The notes beneath the pieces are model-generated. The model worked only from the letters and a program-made list of their open reading frames with translations. It did no database searches and was not told the origin of the DNA. A DNA stretch of 41,776 nucleotides from Paracoccaceae bacterium. Its GTDB lineage: Bacteria > Pseudomonadota > Alphaproteobacteria > Rhodobacterales > Rhodobacteraceae. Location of the stretch: NCBI GenBank assembly GCA_011620265.1, contig WOZM01000228.1:1-41776 (forward strand), read 5' to 3'. Positions within the stretch are counted from its first letter, which is position 1; each line of letters begins with the position of its first letter. Shown piece by piece: positions 15,920 to 24,393 of this stretch. The position numbers and the translations under genes are program-made.

Positions 15920-16843
15920 ATGGCGCTTCTGAACTTCCGCCGCAAGGAAACCCCGGCCCCCGCCGGCGTCTCGGCCCCGGTCGAGGCCTTCCTGAAAGGC
16001 TATTCGATCGAGGTGATGCCGCGCACCGCCGAAAAGGTGGAGAGCTTCCGCGACCTCCTGCCCCCGGGCACGCGGGTCTACATCGCCCATATCGAGGGCA
16101 CGCCCATCGAGGACATGGTGGCGACGGCGAAGCGGCTCCATGCCGAAGGCTACCCGGTGATGCCGCATTTCCCGGCCCGGATCATCAAGGACAGGGCGAT
16201 GCTCGCCGACTGGATCGCCCGCTATCAGGGCGAGGCCGACGTGAAGCAGGGCCTCATCCTCGCCGGCGGCGTCGCCGGACCGGCGGGTGAGTTCTTCTCC
16301 TCGATGCAGCTTCTCGATACCGGCCTCTTCGGCGGGTTCGAGCGTCTGCACGTCGCCGGCCACCCCGAGGGCAACCGCGACATCGACCCCGACGGGTCCG
16401 ACGCGATGGTGATGGAAGCGGCGCGCTGGAAGCAGGCCTTCGCCAACCGCACGGACGCGAAGATGGCGATGGCCACCCAGTTCTGCTTCGAGGCGAAGCC
16501 GGTGATCGACTGGGTCAACCGGCTGAACGCCGAAGGCGTCAGTCTGCCGGTCCATATCGGCGTCGCCGGCCCGGCGAAGCTCCAGACCCTGATCAAGTTC
16601 GCCATTGCCTGTGGCGTCGGCCCCTCGCTCAAGGTATTGCAGAAGCGGGCGATGGATGTGACCAAGCTTCTCCTGCCCTACGAGCCGACCGAGGTCGTCG
16701 CCGAGCTGGCCGCCCACAAGGCCGCCCATCCCGATTTCGGTATCGAGGCCGTGCATTTCTTCCCGCTCGGCGGGATCAAGACCAACGCCACCTGGGCCAT
16801 CGAGCATGGCGGCACTTCGGCCGTCCCGGCCGCCCAAAGCTGA
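15920..16843 (+). CDS. metF: Methylenetetrahydrofolate reductase family protein
   Basis: A 307-residue protein from ATG 15920 with GGAGGAC upstream. It has a TIM-barrel MTHFR fold: IEVMPRTAEKVESF near the N-terminus (the family's catalytic Glu region), PGTRVYIAHIEGTPIEDMV, GYPVMPHFPAR, GLILAGGVAGPAG and HVAGHPEGNRDIDPD, then FCFEAKPVIDWV. It reduces 5,10-methylene-THF to 5-methyl-THF, the methyl donor for the methyltransferase encoded 15 bases downstream. The sequence is the divergent short type seen in Rhodobacterales rather than enteric MetF, so the exact reductant is uncertain. Confidence 0.82.
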   Translation: MALLNFRRKETPAPAGVSAPVEAFLKGYSIEVMPRTAEKVESFRDLLPPGTRVYIAHIEGTPIEDMVATAKRLHAEGYPVMPHFPARIIKDRAMLADWIARYQGEADVKQGLILAGGVAGPAGEFFSSMQLLDTGLFGGFERLHVAGHPEGNRDIDPDGSDAMVMEAARWKQAFANRTDAKMAMATQFCFEAKPVIDWVNRLNAEGVSLPVHIGVAGPAKLQTLIKFAIACGVGPSLKVLQKRAMDVTKLLLPYEPTEVVAELAAHKAAHPDFGIEAVHFFPLGGIKTNATWAIEHGGTSAVPAAQS

Positions 16844-16858
16844 GAGATAAGGTAAAGC

Positions 16859-17818
16859 ATGACCCGCACCGTCCTTGAATCGAAATCGAAAACCGTCGTC
16901 ATCGGCTTCGACGAGCCATTCTGCGTCATCGGCGAGCGGATCAATCCCACGGGACGCAAGAAGCTTGCCGCCGAACTTGAGGCCGGCGATTTTTCCACCG
17001 TCGAGAAGGACGCGCTGGAGCAGGTCGCCTGCGGCGCCATGGTGCTCGATGTGAACGCGGGCGTGGTCTACAACTCCAACCCCAACCCCAACGAGACCGA
17101 GCCGCCCCTGATGACGAGCATGATCCGGCTCGTTCAGGGCCTTGTCGACGTGCCGCTCTGCATCGACAGCTCGGTGCCGAACGCGCTCAAGGCCGGTCTC
17201 GAGGCGGCCGAGGGCCGGCCGCTCCTGAACTCCGTCACCGGCGAGGAGGACCGGCTGGAACTGGTCCTGCCGCTCGTGAAGAAGTACAACGTGCCGGTCG
17301 TGGCGATCTCGAACGACGATACCGGCATTTCCGAAGATCCCGACATACGCTTTGAAGTGGCCAAGAAGATCGTCCGGCGCGCCGCCGATTTCGGCATCCC
17401 GGCGCATGACATCGTCGTCGATCCGCTGGTGATGCCGGTCGGCGCGATGGCGACCGCCGGACGCCAGGTCTTCGCCCTGGTCAAGCGCCTGCGCGAGGAG
17501 CTGGGCGTCAACACCACCTGCGGCGCCTCCAACATCTCGTTCGGCCTGCCGAACCGGCACGGCATCAACGCCGCCTTCCTGCCGATGGCGATCGGCGCCG
17601 GCATGACCAGCGCGATCATGAACCCGGTCCGCCAGGTCGAGATGGAGGCGATCCGCGCCGCGAACTTCCTGATGAGCCACGACCCCAATGGCGGCGAGTG
17701 GATCCGCTTCGCCAAGGTGCTGGAAGCGGTCGAGGGCGGCATGAGCTTTGCCGAAGCCTCGTCGAGCCAGTCCGGCGCCGCGTCGGGCCGCCGGGGCGGG
17801 CGCCGCGCCCGCGGCTGA
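16859..17818 (+). CDS. Methyltetrahydrofolate:corrinoid methyltransferase (pterin-binding domain)
   Basis: A 319-residue protein that is essentially a single pterin-binding (DHPS-like) barrel: GERINPTGRKKLAAEL, GAMVLDVNAGVVYNSNPNPN, CIDSSVPNALKAGLEAAEG, LLNSVTGEEDRLE, VAISNDDTGI and GASNISFGLPNRHGIN. It corresponds to one module of MetH or to the MtgA/AcsE-type methyltransferases. In some Rhodobacterales methionine synthase is split over separate proteins, and this would be the methyl-THF-binding part; the corrinoid protein and homocysteine module are not in the window. The C-terminal tail is Ser/Gly/Arg rich and probably disordered. An intrinsic terminator follows. Confidence 0.83.
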   Translation: MTRTVLESKSKTVVIGFDEPFCVIGERINPTGRKKLAAELEAGDFSTVEKDALEQVACGAMVLDVNAGVVYNSNPNPNETEPPLMTSMIRLVQGLVDVPLCIDSSVPNALKAGLEAAEGRPLLNSVTGEEDRLELVLPLVKKYNVPVVAISNDDTGISEDPDIRFEVAKKIVRRAADFGIPAHDIVVDPLVMPVGAMATAGRQVFALVKRLREELGVNTTCGASNISFGLPNRHGINAAFLPMAIGAGMTSAIMNPVRQVEMEAIRAANFLMSHDPNGGEWIRFAKVLEAVEGGMSFAEASSSQSGAASGRRGGRRARG

Positions 17819-17833
17819 TCCCCGCGATCAGGA

Positions 17834-17856
17834 CCCCGCCGGTGGCGGGGTTTTTT
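17834..17856 (+). terminator. Rho-independent terminator of the one-carbon operon
   Basis: A 7-bp perfect GC stem (CCCCGCC 17834-17840 with GGCGGGG 17844-17850) with a 3-nt loop is followed by six T residues (17851-17856). It lies 16 bases after the stop of the methyltransferase gene and is the clearest intrinsic terminator in the window. Confidence 0.92.
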
Positions 17857-17890
17857 CGTTTCCGGACATGATGCGAGGCACCGGCCGTGG

Positions 17891-17974
17891 AGCGTCTCAA
17901 GTCATGTTCAGGATGCAAGTATCAGAATTCGAGCCGGGAAATACAAACCAGGGTCGCGGCAAAGCCGAAACGCC
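17891..17974 (-). repeat. Degenerate inverted copy (C) of the double-palindrome element
   Basis: Compared with the reverse complement of copy A, this stretch keeps the outer end AGCGTCTC, the core GCAAGTATCAGAATTCGAG (exact over about 18 bases) and the far end GCCGAAACGCC. The middle loop and second inner arm have drifted. It lies between the terminator of the methyltransferase gene and the stop of the convergent desaturase gene, touching the latter. It is an old, decayed insertion. Confidence 0.7.
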
Positions 17975-19021
17975 TCAGGCCACGCCGTAGAGGCTCCGCG
18001 CCTGCGCGAAGGACAGCAGCCGCCGCTCGCGCGCGTCCCACAGATGCAGCCGCGCGCAGGCGAAGCTTTCGCGCAGCGTCATCCGCTGGACGACGGCCAG
18101 TTCGCGATGGTCGCGCAGCACTTCGGTCAGACGGTAGAACGGGATGCGGCTATAGAGGTGATGGACGTGATGGATACCGATATTCGCGGTCATCCAGCGC
18201 AGCACCGCCGGCAGGTCGTAATGCGAGCTGCCATGCAGCGCCGCGTCATGCAGGTCCCAGTCGGTATCCTTGTCCCAGTAGGCCTCTTCGAACTGGTGCT
18301 GGATGTAGAAAAGCCAGACCCCGGCCGCCCCGGCCAGGATCGAGGTCGGCAGGAAGACCATAAGCACCGGCATCAGCCCGCCGAACCAGATGATCAGTGC
18401 CAGCGCCGCCGCGATCGCGGCATTGGTCGCCATGGCGCTTGTCCAGTAGCGGGCGCCGGCCCGGGTCAGGCCGACCGGCACGCGGTTCTGCAGGAGGAAG
18501 AGATAGCCCGGCCCGAGCAGGAAGAGGACGAACGGATTGCGGTAGAGCCGGTAGCGGAACCGCCCGAACGGCGTCAGCGCGCGGTATTCCTCGACCGTCA
18601 GCGTCGTCACGTCGCCCATGCCGCGCTTGTCGAGATTGCCGGCCGAGGCGTGATGCTCGGAATGCGTGCGGCGCCAGACGTCGTAGGGCGTGAGGGTAAG
18701 GACGCCAAGCGCCCGGCCGACCCAGTCGCTCAGCGTCCGGTTGCGGAAGAAGGCGCCGTGGCCGCAATCGTGCTGGATCGCGAAGAGACGCACCAGAAAG
18801 CCGGCATTGAGGACCGCGAGACCGAGGGCGAGCCAGATGCTGACCGACAGCATCCACCACGCAAGCGCCCAGATCAGGAGGAATGGAACCAGCGTAACGC
18901 CAAGTTCGAACAGGCTGCGCCCGGTGCGCGGTTCGCGGTAGCGCGCGAGAACCTGAACCCAGCGCCGAGCGGGCTCGTCGGACAGGTTCGCGCGATTCCG
19001 CGCCGTTTGTTCGTTTCTCAC
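17975..19021 (-). CDS. Fatty acid desaturase family membrane protein
   Basis: Three histidine boxes are present: HDCGHGAF, HSEHHA and HHVHHL, the di-iron ligands of membrane acyl desaturases and related hydroxylases. Hydrophobic segments lie between them, placing the active site at the cytoplasmic face. GTG 19021 is chosen (348 residues) because AGGAGC lies just upstream; ATG 19078 would overlap the preceding gene's end. It is directly downstream (37 bases) of the OlsB-like gene on the same strand, suggesting it acts on membrane lipid acyl chains. Desaturation versus hydroxylation cannot be decided from sequence. Its stop abuts the decayed repeat copy C. Confidence 0.85.
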   Translation of the reverse strand: MRNEQTARNRANLSDEPARRWVQVLARYREPRTGRSLFELGVTLVPFLLIWALAWWMLSVSIWLALGLAVLNAGFLVRLFAIQHDCGHGAFFRNRTLSDWVGRALGVLTLTPYDVWRRTHSEHHASAGNLDKRGMGDVTTLTVEEYRALTPFGRFRYRLYRNPFVLFLLGPGYLFLLQNRVPVGLTRAGARYWTSAMATNAAIAAALALIIWFGGLMPVLMVFLPTSILAGAAGVWLFYIQHQFEEAYWDKDTDWDLHDAALHGSSHYDLPAVLRWMTANIGIHHVHHLYSRIPFYRLTEVLRDHRELAVVQRMTLRESFACARLHLWDARERRLLSFAQARSLYGVA

Positions 19022-19058
19022 GTCGGGGAAGCTCCTGCCTGAAAGTTGCCCGGATATA

Positions 19059-19820
19059 CTAAAGACAGGATTTCGCAACCCCGCGCAGCGTCCGGCTCCG
19101 CGACGGGGGGATCATTCTGACTTCCAACCCGGTAAAAACATGCATTGTCCCGAGGTCGTGATCGACGACGGCATGGTCGCTGACCCATCCGCCCATCGTG
19201 AGATAGGTCCTGAGAAGCGGCGGCAGGCCCTGCAAGGCCCGGCGCCGGTCGGGGCTCCGCCCGCGCAGCCGCGTGGCAAAGCGGAAGACCCGCGGCGCCT
19301 TGACCTTGGGCAACCAGCGCTTCGGCGCAAGATGCCAAGCACGCAGCATCGCGAAGGCGTCGAGATAGGCCTTCGCGTCGGTGCCCATGAAGGACGAGCA
19401 GCCGAAGAGCATCTCGACCCCCTCGGCATCGACGTAGCGCGTCATCGCCGCCCAGGCCACCCGCAGGATGTCCGGATCGTGCCAGTCGGGATCGAGGCAG
19501 AAGCGCCCCATCTCGACCATCCGGCCAGGGTAGCCGGCCAGCGCCGACAGTTCGTAATACTGCGCCGAATAGCTGCGTCCGATCTCGGTCCCGTCGCTCA
19601 GCGGCAGGAGCCGGAAGACGGCGACGAGCGTGCCGCTCCGCCGCTCCTCGACGAGGACATGGCGGCAGATCGGGTCGAAATCGTCGGCGTCGATCCCGCC
19701 GGCCTCGCCCAGTCCGCGCGCCGCGCGGAACGCCCGCCAGCGCAACGCCTGGGCGCGCCGGATGTCGTCTTCGGTCGCGGCGAAGCGCGCCTCGTATCGT
19801 CCTGCCCCGAATCCCCGCAT
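19059..19820 (-). CDS. olsB: GNAT-type ornithine N-acyltransferase, OlsB-like
   Basis: A 253-residue protein with the acyltransferase landmarks [55 protein letters not shown] and [18 protein letters not shown], then [19 protein letters not shown]. This is the OlsB/hemolysin-like family that transfers a 3-hydroxyacyl group from ACP to ornithine, the first step of ornithine-lipid synthesis. The partner OlsA is not in view. The sequence could also be another N-acyltransferase of this family. It is transcribed together with the desaturase. Confidence 0.75.
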   Translation of the reverse strand: MRGFGAGRYEARFAATEDDIRRAQALRWRAFRAARGLGEAGGIDADDFDPICRHVLVEERRSGTLVAVFRLLPLSDGTEIGRSYSAQYYELSALAGYPGRMVEMGRFCLDPDWHDPDILRVAWAAMTRYVDAEGVEMLFGCSSFMGTDAKAYLDAFAMLRAWHLAPKRWLPKVKAPRVFRFATRLRGRSPDRRRALQGLPPLLRTYLTMGGWVSDHAVVDHDLGTMHVFTGLEVRMIPPSRSRTLRGVAKSCL

Positions 19821-19927
19821 CTTCGGCTTTCTCCGGCTTGGCGGAAGCGCTCTCGCCTCCTACATTCTGCCCTGCGGGCATTCTATCCGAACTGCATCAC
19901 GAAACGACAAAGGAATTGGGGGAAGCC

Positions 19928-20323
19928 ATGACCGAGAAGATCCGGAAATCCGACGAGGAATGGCGCGCGCAACTGTCGGAGCTTGCCTACAAGGTGACGC
20001 GCAAGCACGCGACCGAACGCGCCTTCACCCATGACGATTTCCCGAAAGGTCCGGCGACCTTTCACTGCGTCTGCTGCGGGGCGCCGCTCTTCGACGCCGA
20101 GACCAAGTTCGATTCCGGCACCGGCTGGCCCAGTTTCACCCGGCCGATGGACGCGGACGCGGTCGGCGAGACCGAGGACAGGAGCTGGTTCATGCGCCGG
20201 ACCGAGGTCCATTGCGCGGCCTGCGACGCGCATCTCGGCCATGTCTTTCCTGACGGGCCGGAACCGACGGGGCTGCGCTACTGCATCAACGGCGTGGCGC
20301 TGACGCATCGCGCCAGGGAATGA
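19928..20323 (+). CDS. msrB: Peptide-methionine (R)-S-oxide reductase
   Basis: A 131-residue enzyme from ATG 19928 (the extension to 19838 overlaps the divergent gene's promoter and is rejected). Zinc ligands are in HCVCCG (Cys47, Cys50) and [11 protein letters not shown] (Cys96, Cys99); the catalytic cysteine is Cys119 in [10 protein letters not shown], and [13 protein letters not shown] is the family hallmark. It reduces methionine-R-sulfoxide in oxidised proteins using thioredoxin. Upstream is a short purine-rich leader (GGGGGAAGCC). The gene converges with bamE, 39 bases away. Confidence 0.95.
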   Translation: MTEKIRKSDEEWRAQLSELAYKVTRKHATERAFTHDDFPKGPATFHCVCCGAPLFDAETKFDSGTGWPSFTRPMDADAVGETEDRSWFMRRTEVHCAACDAHLGHVFPDGPEPTGLRYCINGVALTHRARE

Positions 20324-20362
20324 CGCTGACGTATCGGATCGACGAACGACGGGGGGTGCCCG

Positions 20363-20824
20363 TCAGTTTTCGTTGAGAAGCTGCCCGGCGCTGATATTGC
20401 CGATATTGCCCAGAAGCTGACGCAGGAAGCTCAGCCCCTTGATGTTGCTGTCGGTGACCCGGCGCGAAAGCACGACCGCCTGACCATTCTCCAGCCCGAA
20501 GCGCTCGACATTCTCGACCGTTCCGCCCTCGTCGAAGCTGACCGCGACGACCTGGCGGTCGATCTCCTTCGGCTCGCGCGGGCCGTAGTGGCGGAAGCGG
20601 CTGCCGACATAGTACCAGGCCCCGCCGGTCAGGAGCCCGGTCGACGAGGGCCGGCCGACGGCCTGCGCCACGTCCTCGCGGGTCGACTCGCCGACCACGA
20701 CCTTTTCGAGATCCTCGTCGCGCGGAACGTATCCGTGATTCTGGTAGAGCGCCGTGCAGGCGGCAAGCGCCATGAGCATCAGCACGACCGCGCCGCGCCT
20801 TACCCCGAAACCGAGCCTGCCCAT
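20363..20824 (-). CDS. bamE: Outer membrane protein assembly factor BamE
   Basis: A 153-residue lipoprotein: basic N-terminus, hydrophobic segment and lipobox LAAC (near residue 22), then the SmpA/OmlA fold with VVVGESTREDVAQAVGRPS and AWYYVGSRFRHYG. It is anchored in the outer membrane inner leaflet as a non-essential subunit of the BAM beta-barrel insertase. The product has a longer C-terminal tail than the enteric protein, as usual in Alphaproteobacteria. It diverges from the DUF177-rpmF-plsX-fabH cluster, an arrangement common in Rhodobacterales. Confidence 0.9.
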   Translation of the reverse strand: MGRLGFGVRRGAVVLMLMALAACTALYQNHGYVPRDEDLEKVVVGESTREDVAQAVGRPSSTGLLTGGAWYYVGSRFRHYGPREPKEIDRQVVAVSFDEGGTVENVERFGLENGQAVVLSRRVTDSNIKGLSFLRQLLGNIGNISAGQLLNEN

Positions 20825-20937
20825 ACCACCCTCTTGCCTTGCCGCCTCAAGCCTTCTATCCCGCTTACAACATGCCGGGGCAGTCCTTCAAGGACGAAGC
20901 ACCCCGCCCCACCCGCCCCCTCGACGAGAACCGACCG

Positions 20938-21489
20938 ATGACGCCCGAGTCCTTGCCCTATTCGCACCCGTTCCGCATCGCCGATCTTGCCGCGCGGAAA
21001 CCGACCCGGTTCGATCTTTGCCCCGGCGCGGAGGCCCGCGCCCGGATCGCGGCGGCGCTCGGCATCCTCTCTCTCGACACGGCGCGCCTTCAGGGCGAGT
21101 TGCGCCCCGCCGGCCGGCACGACTGGACGCTCGACGCGCGGCTGACGGCGACGGTGACGCAAGCCTGCATCGTCACGCTCGCGCCGGTCACGACCGGGAT
21201 CGACGAGACCGTGGTGCGGCGGTTCCTCGCCGAGATGCCCGAGCCGGAAGGCGACGAGGTCGAGATGCCGGAGGACGACAGCCAGGAACCGCTGACCGGG
21301 ACCATCGACGCGGGCGCGATCCTGGTCGAGGCGCTGGCCCTCGCGCTGCCGGCCTATCCGCGCGCCGAAGGCGCCGAGCTTGGCAGCCTGACCGCCGCCG
21401 CCCCCGGCGCGGAACCGCTCGACGACGAGGCGGTACGGCCGTTCGCGGGGCTGGCCGACCTGATGAAAAAGGCCGGAAGGGACGATTGA
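20938..21489 (+). CDS. DUF177 / YceD-family protein
   Basis: A 183-residue acidic protein with the family pattern LQGELRPAGRHDWTLDARL, TVTQACIVTLAPVTTGID, and the conserved acidic tail region with ALALPAYPRAEGAEL and FAGLADLMKK. DUF177 proteins are nearly always encoded before rpmF and plsX, as here. They are linked to 23S rRNA or ribosome assembly in bacteria and plastids. ATG 20938 is taken because the sequence before it is Pro-rich and not conserved; ATG 20872 is an in-frame alternative. Confidence 0.87.
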   Translation: MTPESLPYSHPFRIADLAARKPTRFDLCPGAEARARIAAALGILSLDTARLQGELRPAGRHDWTLDARLTATVTQACIVTLAPVTTGIDETVVRRFLAEMPEPEGDEVEMPEDDSQEPLTGTIDAGAILVEALALALPAYPRAEGAELGSLTAAAPGAEPLDDEAVRPFAGLADLMKKAGRDD

Positions 21490-21532
21490 CCACGGCCGGG
21501 ATCGTCCCTGCTTTCGCAGTGCCAGAAAAGAC

Positions 21533-21560
21533 TTGCGCCCGCGCGGAATCGCAGTATGTT
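21533..21560 (+). promoter_or_regulatory. Candidate sigma-70 promoter of rpmF
   Basis: TTGCGC (21533-21538) and TATGTT (21555-21560) are 16 bases apart in the 177-base gap before rpmF. The position gives a leader of about 100 bases. The match to consensus is moderate. Confidence 0.4.
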
Positions 21561-21666
21561 CCCGGCCTCGCTTGAACGTTGGGTTCGCACCCGGTCGCTT
21601 TGCGGCAACCTGTGACGAAACCCCAGGAAATCCGGGCCAAGGCCCCAAATAACCCGAGGTTGAGAC

Positions 21667-21873
21667 ATGGCTGTCCCTCAGAACCGGACCACGCGGTCCC
21701 GCCGCAACATGCGCCGCGCCCACGATGCTCTGGTCGCTGCGAATCCGAACGAATGCCCGAACTGTGGCGAACTGAAGCGTCCGCATCACGTCTGCGGCGC
21801 CTGCGGTCACTACAATGACCGCGAAGTGGTCGCCCAGACCGCCGAGGTCGATCTGGACGAAGACGCGGCGTAA
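21667..21873 (+). CDS. rpmF: 50S ribosomal protein L32
   Basis: A 68-residue basic protein: [20 protein letters not shown], then [20 protein letters not shown], giving the four-cysteine zinc-ribbon of the zinc-binding L32 form, and a short acidic tail. Length and N-terminus are standard. It sits in the usual DUF177-rpmF-plsX-fabH order that links ribosome and lipid synthesis genes; plsX starts 24 bases after its stop. Confidence 0.97.
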   Translation: MAVPQNRTTRSRRNMRRAHDALVAANPNECPNCGELKRPHHVCGACGHYNDREVVAQTAEVDLDEDAA

Positions 21874-21897
21874 GGCCGCGTCCGAACGGTCGGCGCC

Positions 21898-23019
21898 ATG
21901 CCGTCATCGAATGTCATGCAGCCCGAGGCGCCCGGAACCGGGACTTCGGGCCGTATCGTCATTTCCGTCGATGCGATGGGCGGCGACCGGGGGCCGTCGG
22001 CCGTCGTCGCCGGCATGGCCCAATCCGCCGCGAAGAACCCCGAGATCGAATTCATCGTCCACGGCCCCGAGGAGGAGCTCGCGCGGCTCGTCGGCAAGCG
22101 CCCGGAGCTTGCCGGGCGCTGCACGATCCGCCATGCCGCCGGCGTCGTCACGATGGACGACAAGCCCGGCCAGGTGATGCGCCACGGCGAGGGCACCTCG
22201 ATGTGGTCGGCGATCGAAAGCGTGCGCAAACATGAGGCAACGGTCGCGGTGAGCTGCGGCAATACCGGCGCGCTGATGGCGCTCTCGGTGATCCGGCTCC
22301 GCAAGCTTCCGGGCGTCAACCGGCCGGCCATCGCCTGCCTCTGGCCCTCGCGCAATCCCGGCGGGTTCAACCTGATGCTCGACGTCGGCGCCGACATCAA
22401 GGCCGACGCGCCCGACCTGCTGCAATACGCGCTGATGGGCGCCTCCTACGCCCGCAACGGGCTTGGCATCGCCCGGCCCCGGATCGGGCTTCTCAATGTC
22501 GGGACCGAGGAGCACAAGGGCCGGGCCGAGCTGAAGCTGGCGCAGGATCTGATCCAGGCGGCTACCGAAACGGGCGGTTTCGACTATGCGGGCTTCGTCG
22601 AGGGGGGCGATCTGCCCTCGGCCCGCGTCGACGTGATCGTGACCGACGGCTTTACCGGCAACATCGCCCTGAAGACCGGGGAAGGCACCGCGAAGCTCGT
22701 CGGCGACTTCCTCAAGGAGGCGTTCAATGCCGGCCTCCTGTCGCGCTTCGCCGCCCTTCTGGCGCTTGGCTCGCTGCGCCGGCTGCAGCGCCGCATCGAC
22801 CCCCGCCGGCAGAATGGCGGGGTTTTCCTCGGGCTGAACGGCACCGTCGTCAAGTCGCATGGCTCGGCCGACGCGACCGGGGTCTCCGCGGCGATCAAGC
22901 TCGCGTTCCGGCTGGCGAAATCCGGCTTTCAGGAGCGGCTCGCGGCACGGGTTGCCTCTGCCGCACAGGCGGGGCAGGATGCCGCCGACGCTGAGGCAGA
23001 GAGCAGGACACATTCATGA
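21898..23019 (+). CDS. plsX: Phosphate acyltransferase PlsX
   Basis: A 373-residue protein with IVISVDAMGGDRGPSAVV at the start of the fold, the CGNTGALMALSVIRLRKLPG stretch, LMLDVGADIKADAPDLLQYA and IVTDGFTGNIALKTGEGTAK. PlsX makes acyl-phosphate from acyl-ACP at the membrane surface, the acyl donor for PlsY in phosphatidic acid synthesis. About 19 N-terminal residues precede the conserved core; ATG 21898 or ATG 21916 could be the start. Its end overlaps fabH by four bases (ATGA). Confidence 0.95.
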   Translation: MPSSNVMQPEAPGTGTSGRIVISVDAMGGDRGPSAVVAGMAQSAAKNPEIEFIVHGPEEELARLVGKRPELAGRCTIRHAAGVVTMDDKPGQVMRHGEGTSMWSAIESVRKHEATVAVSCGNTGALMALSVIRLRKLPGVNRPAIACLWPSRNPGGFNLMLDVGADIKADAPDLLQYALMGASYARNGLGIARPRIGLLNVGTEEHKGRAELKLAQDLIQAATETGGFDYAGFVEGGDLPSARVDVIVTDGFTGNIALKTGEGTAKLVGDFLKEAFNAGLLSRFAALLALGSLRRLQRRIDPRRQNGGVFLGLNGTVVKSHGSADATGVSAAIKLAFRLAKSGFQERLAARVASAAQAGQDAADAEAESRTHS

Positions 23020-23990
23020 CAATCCGTGCCGTGGTCCGGGGCGTCGGGCATTACCTGCCCGAGCGCGTGGTCCCCAATTCCGAGTTCGAGGCACGGGTCG
23101 ACACCACGGACGAATGGATCCGCAGCCGCACCGGGATCGAGCGTCGCCATTTCGCCGCCGAGGGAGAGACGACCTCCGATCTCGGCGCCAAGGCAGCCGA
23201 GGCGGCGCTGGCCGATGCCGGGATGACGGCCGCCGACCTCGACGCGATCATCCTCGCCACCTCGACGGCCGACTACACCTTTCCCTCCGCCGCGACGATG
23301 ATCCAGGAGAAGATCGGCATGACGACGGGCTTCGCCTTCGACCTGCAGGCGGTCTGCGCCGGCTTCGTCTTCGCGCTGGCCAATGCCCATGCGCTGATCC
23401 AGTCGGGCCAGGCCCGGCGCGTGATGGTGATCGGCGCCGAGACCTTCAGCCGTATTCTTGATTTCTCCGACCGGGCGACCTGCGTCCTCTTCGGCGACGG
23501 CGCCGGTGCGCTGGTGCTCGAAGCCGCCGAGGGCACCGGAACCCCGGCCGACCGCGGCATCCTCGCCACCGATCTCCACAGCGACGGCAGCTACCGTGAC
23601 CTGCTCTATGTCGATGGCGGCGTCTCGACGACGGGCACGGCGGGGCATCTCCGGATGCAGGGCAACCAGGTCTTCCGCCACGCGGTCGAGAAACTGGCCC
23701 AGACCGCCCATTCCGCGCTCGACAAGGCCGGGCTCACCAGCGCCGATGTCGACTGGATCGTGCCGCATCAGGCCAACCTGCGCATCATCAGCGCCACGGC
23801 GAGCCGGATGCAGGTGCCGATGGAGCGCGTCGTCGTCACCGTGCAGGATCACGGCAACACCTCGGCCGCCTCGATTCCCCTCGCCCTGTCGGTCGGCAAG
23901 GAGCGTGGACAGATCAAGCAAGGCGATCTTCTCGTCACCGAAGCGATCGGCGGCGGGCTGAGTTGGGGCGCGGTGGTGATGAGGTGGTGA
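23016..23990 (+). CDS. fabH: Beta-ketoacyl-ACP synthase III
   Basis: A 324-residue condensing enzyme with the catalytic triad visible: Cys114 in AVCAGFVFAL, His in VPHQANLRI and Asn in DHGNTSAASIPLAL. It starts fatty-acid synthesis by condensing an acyl-CoA primer with malonyl-ACP. The C-terminal GGGLSWGAVVMRW is typical. The start ATG overlaps the plsX stop, so the two are translationally coupled. Ordinary length. Confidence 0.96.
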   Translation: MTIRAVVRGVGHYLPERVVPNSEFEARVDTTDEWIRSRTGIERRHFAAEGETTSDLGAKAAEAALADAGMTAADLDAIILATSTADYTFPSAATMIQEKIGMTTGFAFDLQAVCAGFVFALANAHALIQSGQARRVMVIGAETFSRILDFSDRATCVLFGDGAGALVLEAAEGTGTPADRGILATDLHSDGSYRDLLYVDGGVSTTGTAGHLRMQGNQVFRHAVEKLAQTAHSALDKAGLTSADVDWIVPHQANLRIISATASRMQVPMERVVVTVQDHGNTSAASIPLALSVGKERGQIKQGDLLVTEAIGGGLSWGAVVMRW

Positions 23991-24079
23991 AAAGCCGCTT
24001 GAAAGCCCCTGCCCAAGCCATTGATATTGACTCGGAAATTTAATCCGCCCATCCTTCCCCAAACAGCCCGGGGGACGAG

Positions 24080-24382
24080 ATGACCGAAAAAACCTTGACT
24101 CGCATGGATCTGAGCGAAGCGGTGTTCCGCGAAGTCGGCCTTTCGCGCAATGAATCGGCGCAGTTGGTCGAAGGTGTGCTGCAACACATGTCGGATGCGC
24201 TGGTGGCCGGCGAGACCGTCAAGATCTCGTCCTTCGGCACGTTTTCGGTGCGCGACAAGGCCGCCCGCGTCGGCCGCAACCCCAAGACCGGGGACGAAGT
24301 GCCGATCCATCCGCGCCGGGTCCTGACCTTCCGGCCCTCGCATCTGATGAAAGACCGCGTCGCGGCAGGCAACAAGGGCTGA
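24080..24382 (+). CDS. ihfA: Integration host factor subunit alpha
   Basis: A 100-residue HU/IHF-family protein: [42 protein letters not shown] with the DNA-intercalating proline in [19 protein letters not shown]. The sequence around the beta-arm and the 'alpha' type N-terminus fit IhfA rather than HU or IhfB. It bends DNA at specific sites as a heterodimer with IhfB. It lies in the usual alphaproteobacterial order fabH-ihfA-merR; the 89-base gap before it probably carries its own promoter (an AT-rich stretch around 24020-24045). Confidence 0.94.
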   Translation: MTEKTLTRMDLSEAVFREVGLSRNESAQLVEGVLQHMSDALVAGETVKISSFGTFSVRDKAARVGRNPKTGDEVPIHPRRVLTFRPSHLMKDRVAAGNKG

Positions 24383-24393
24383 GGCGGCACGTG

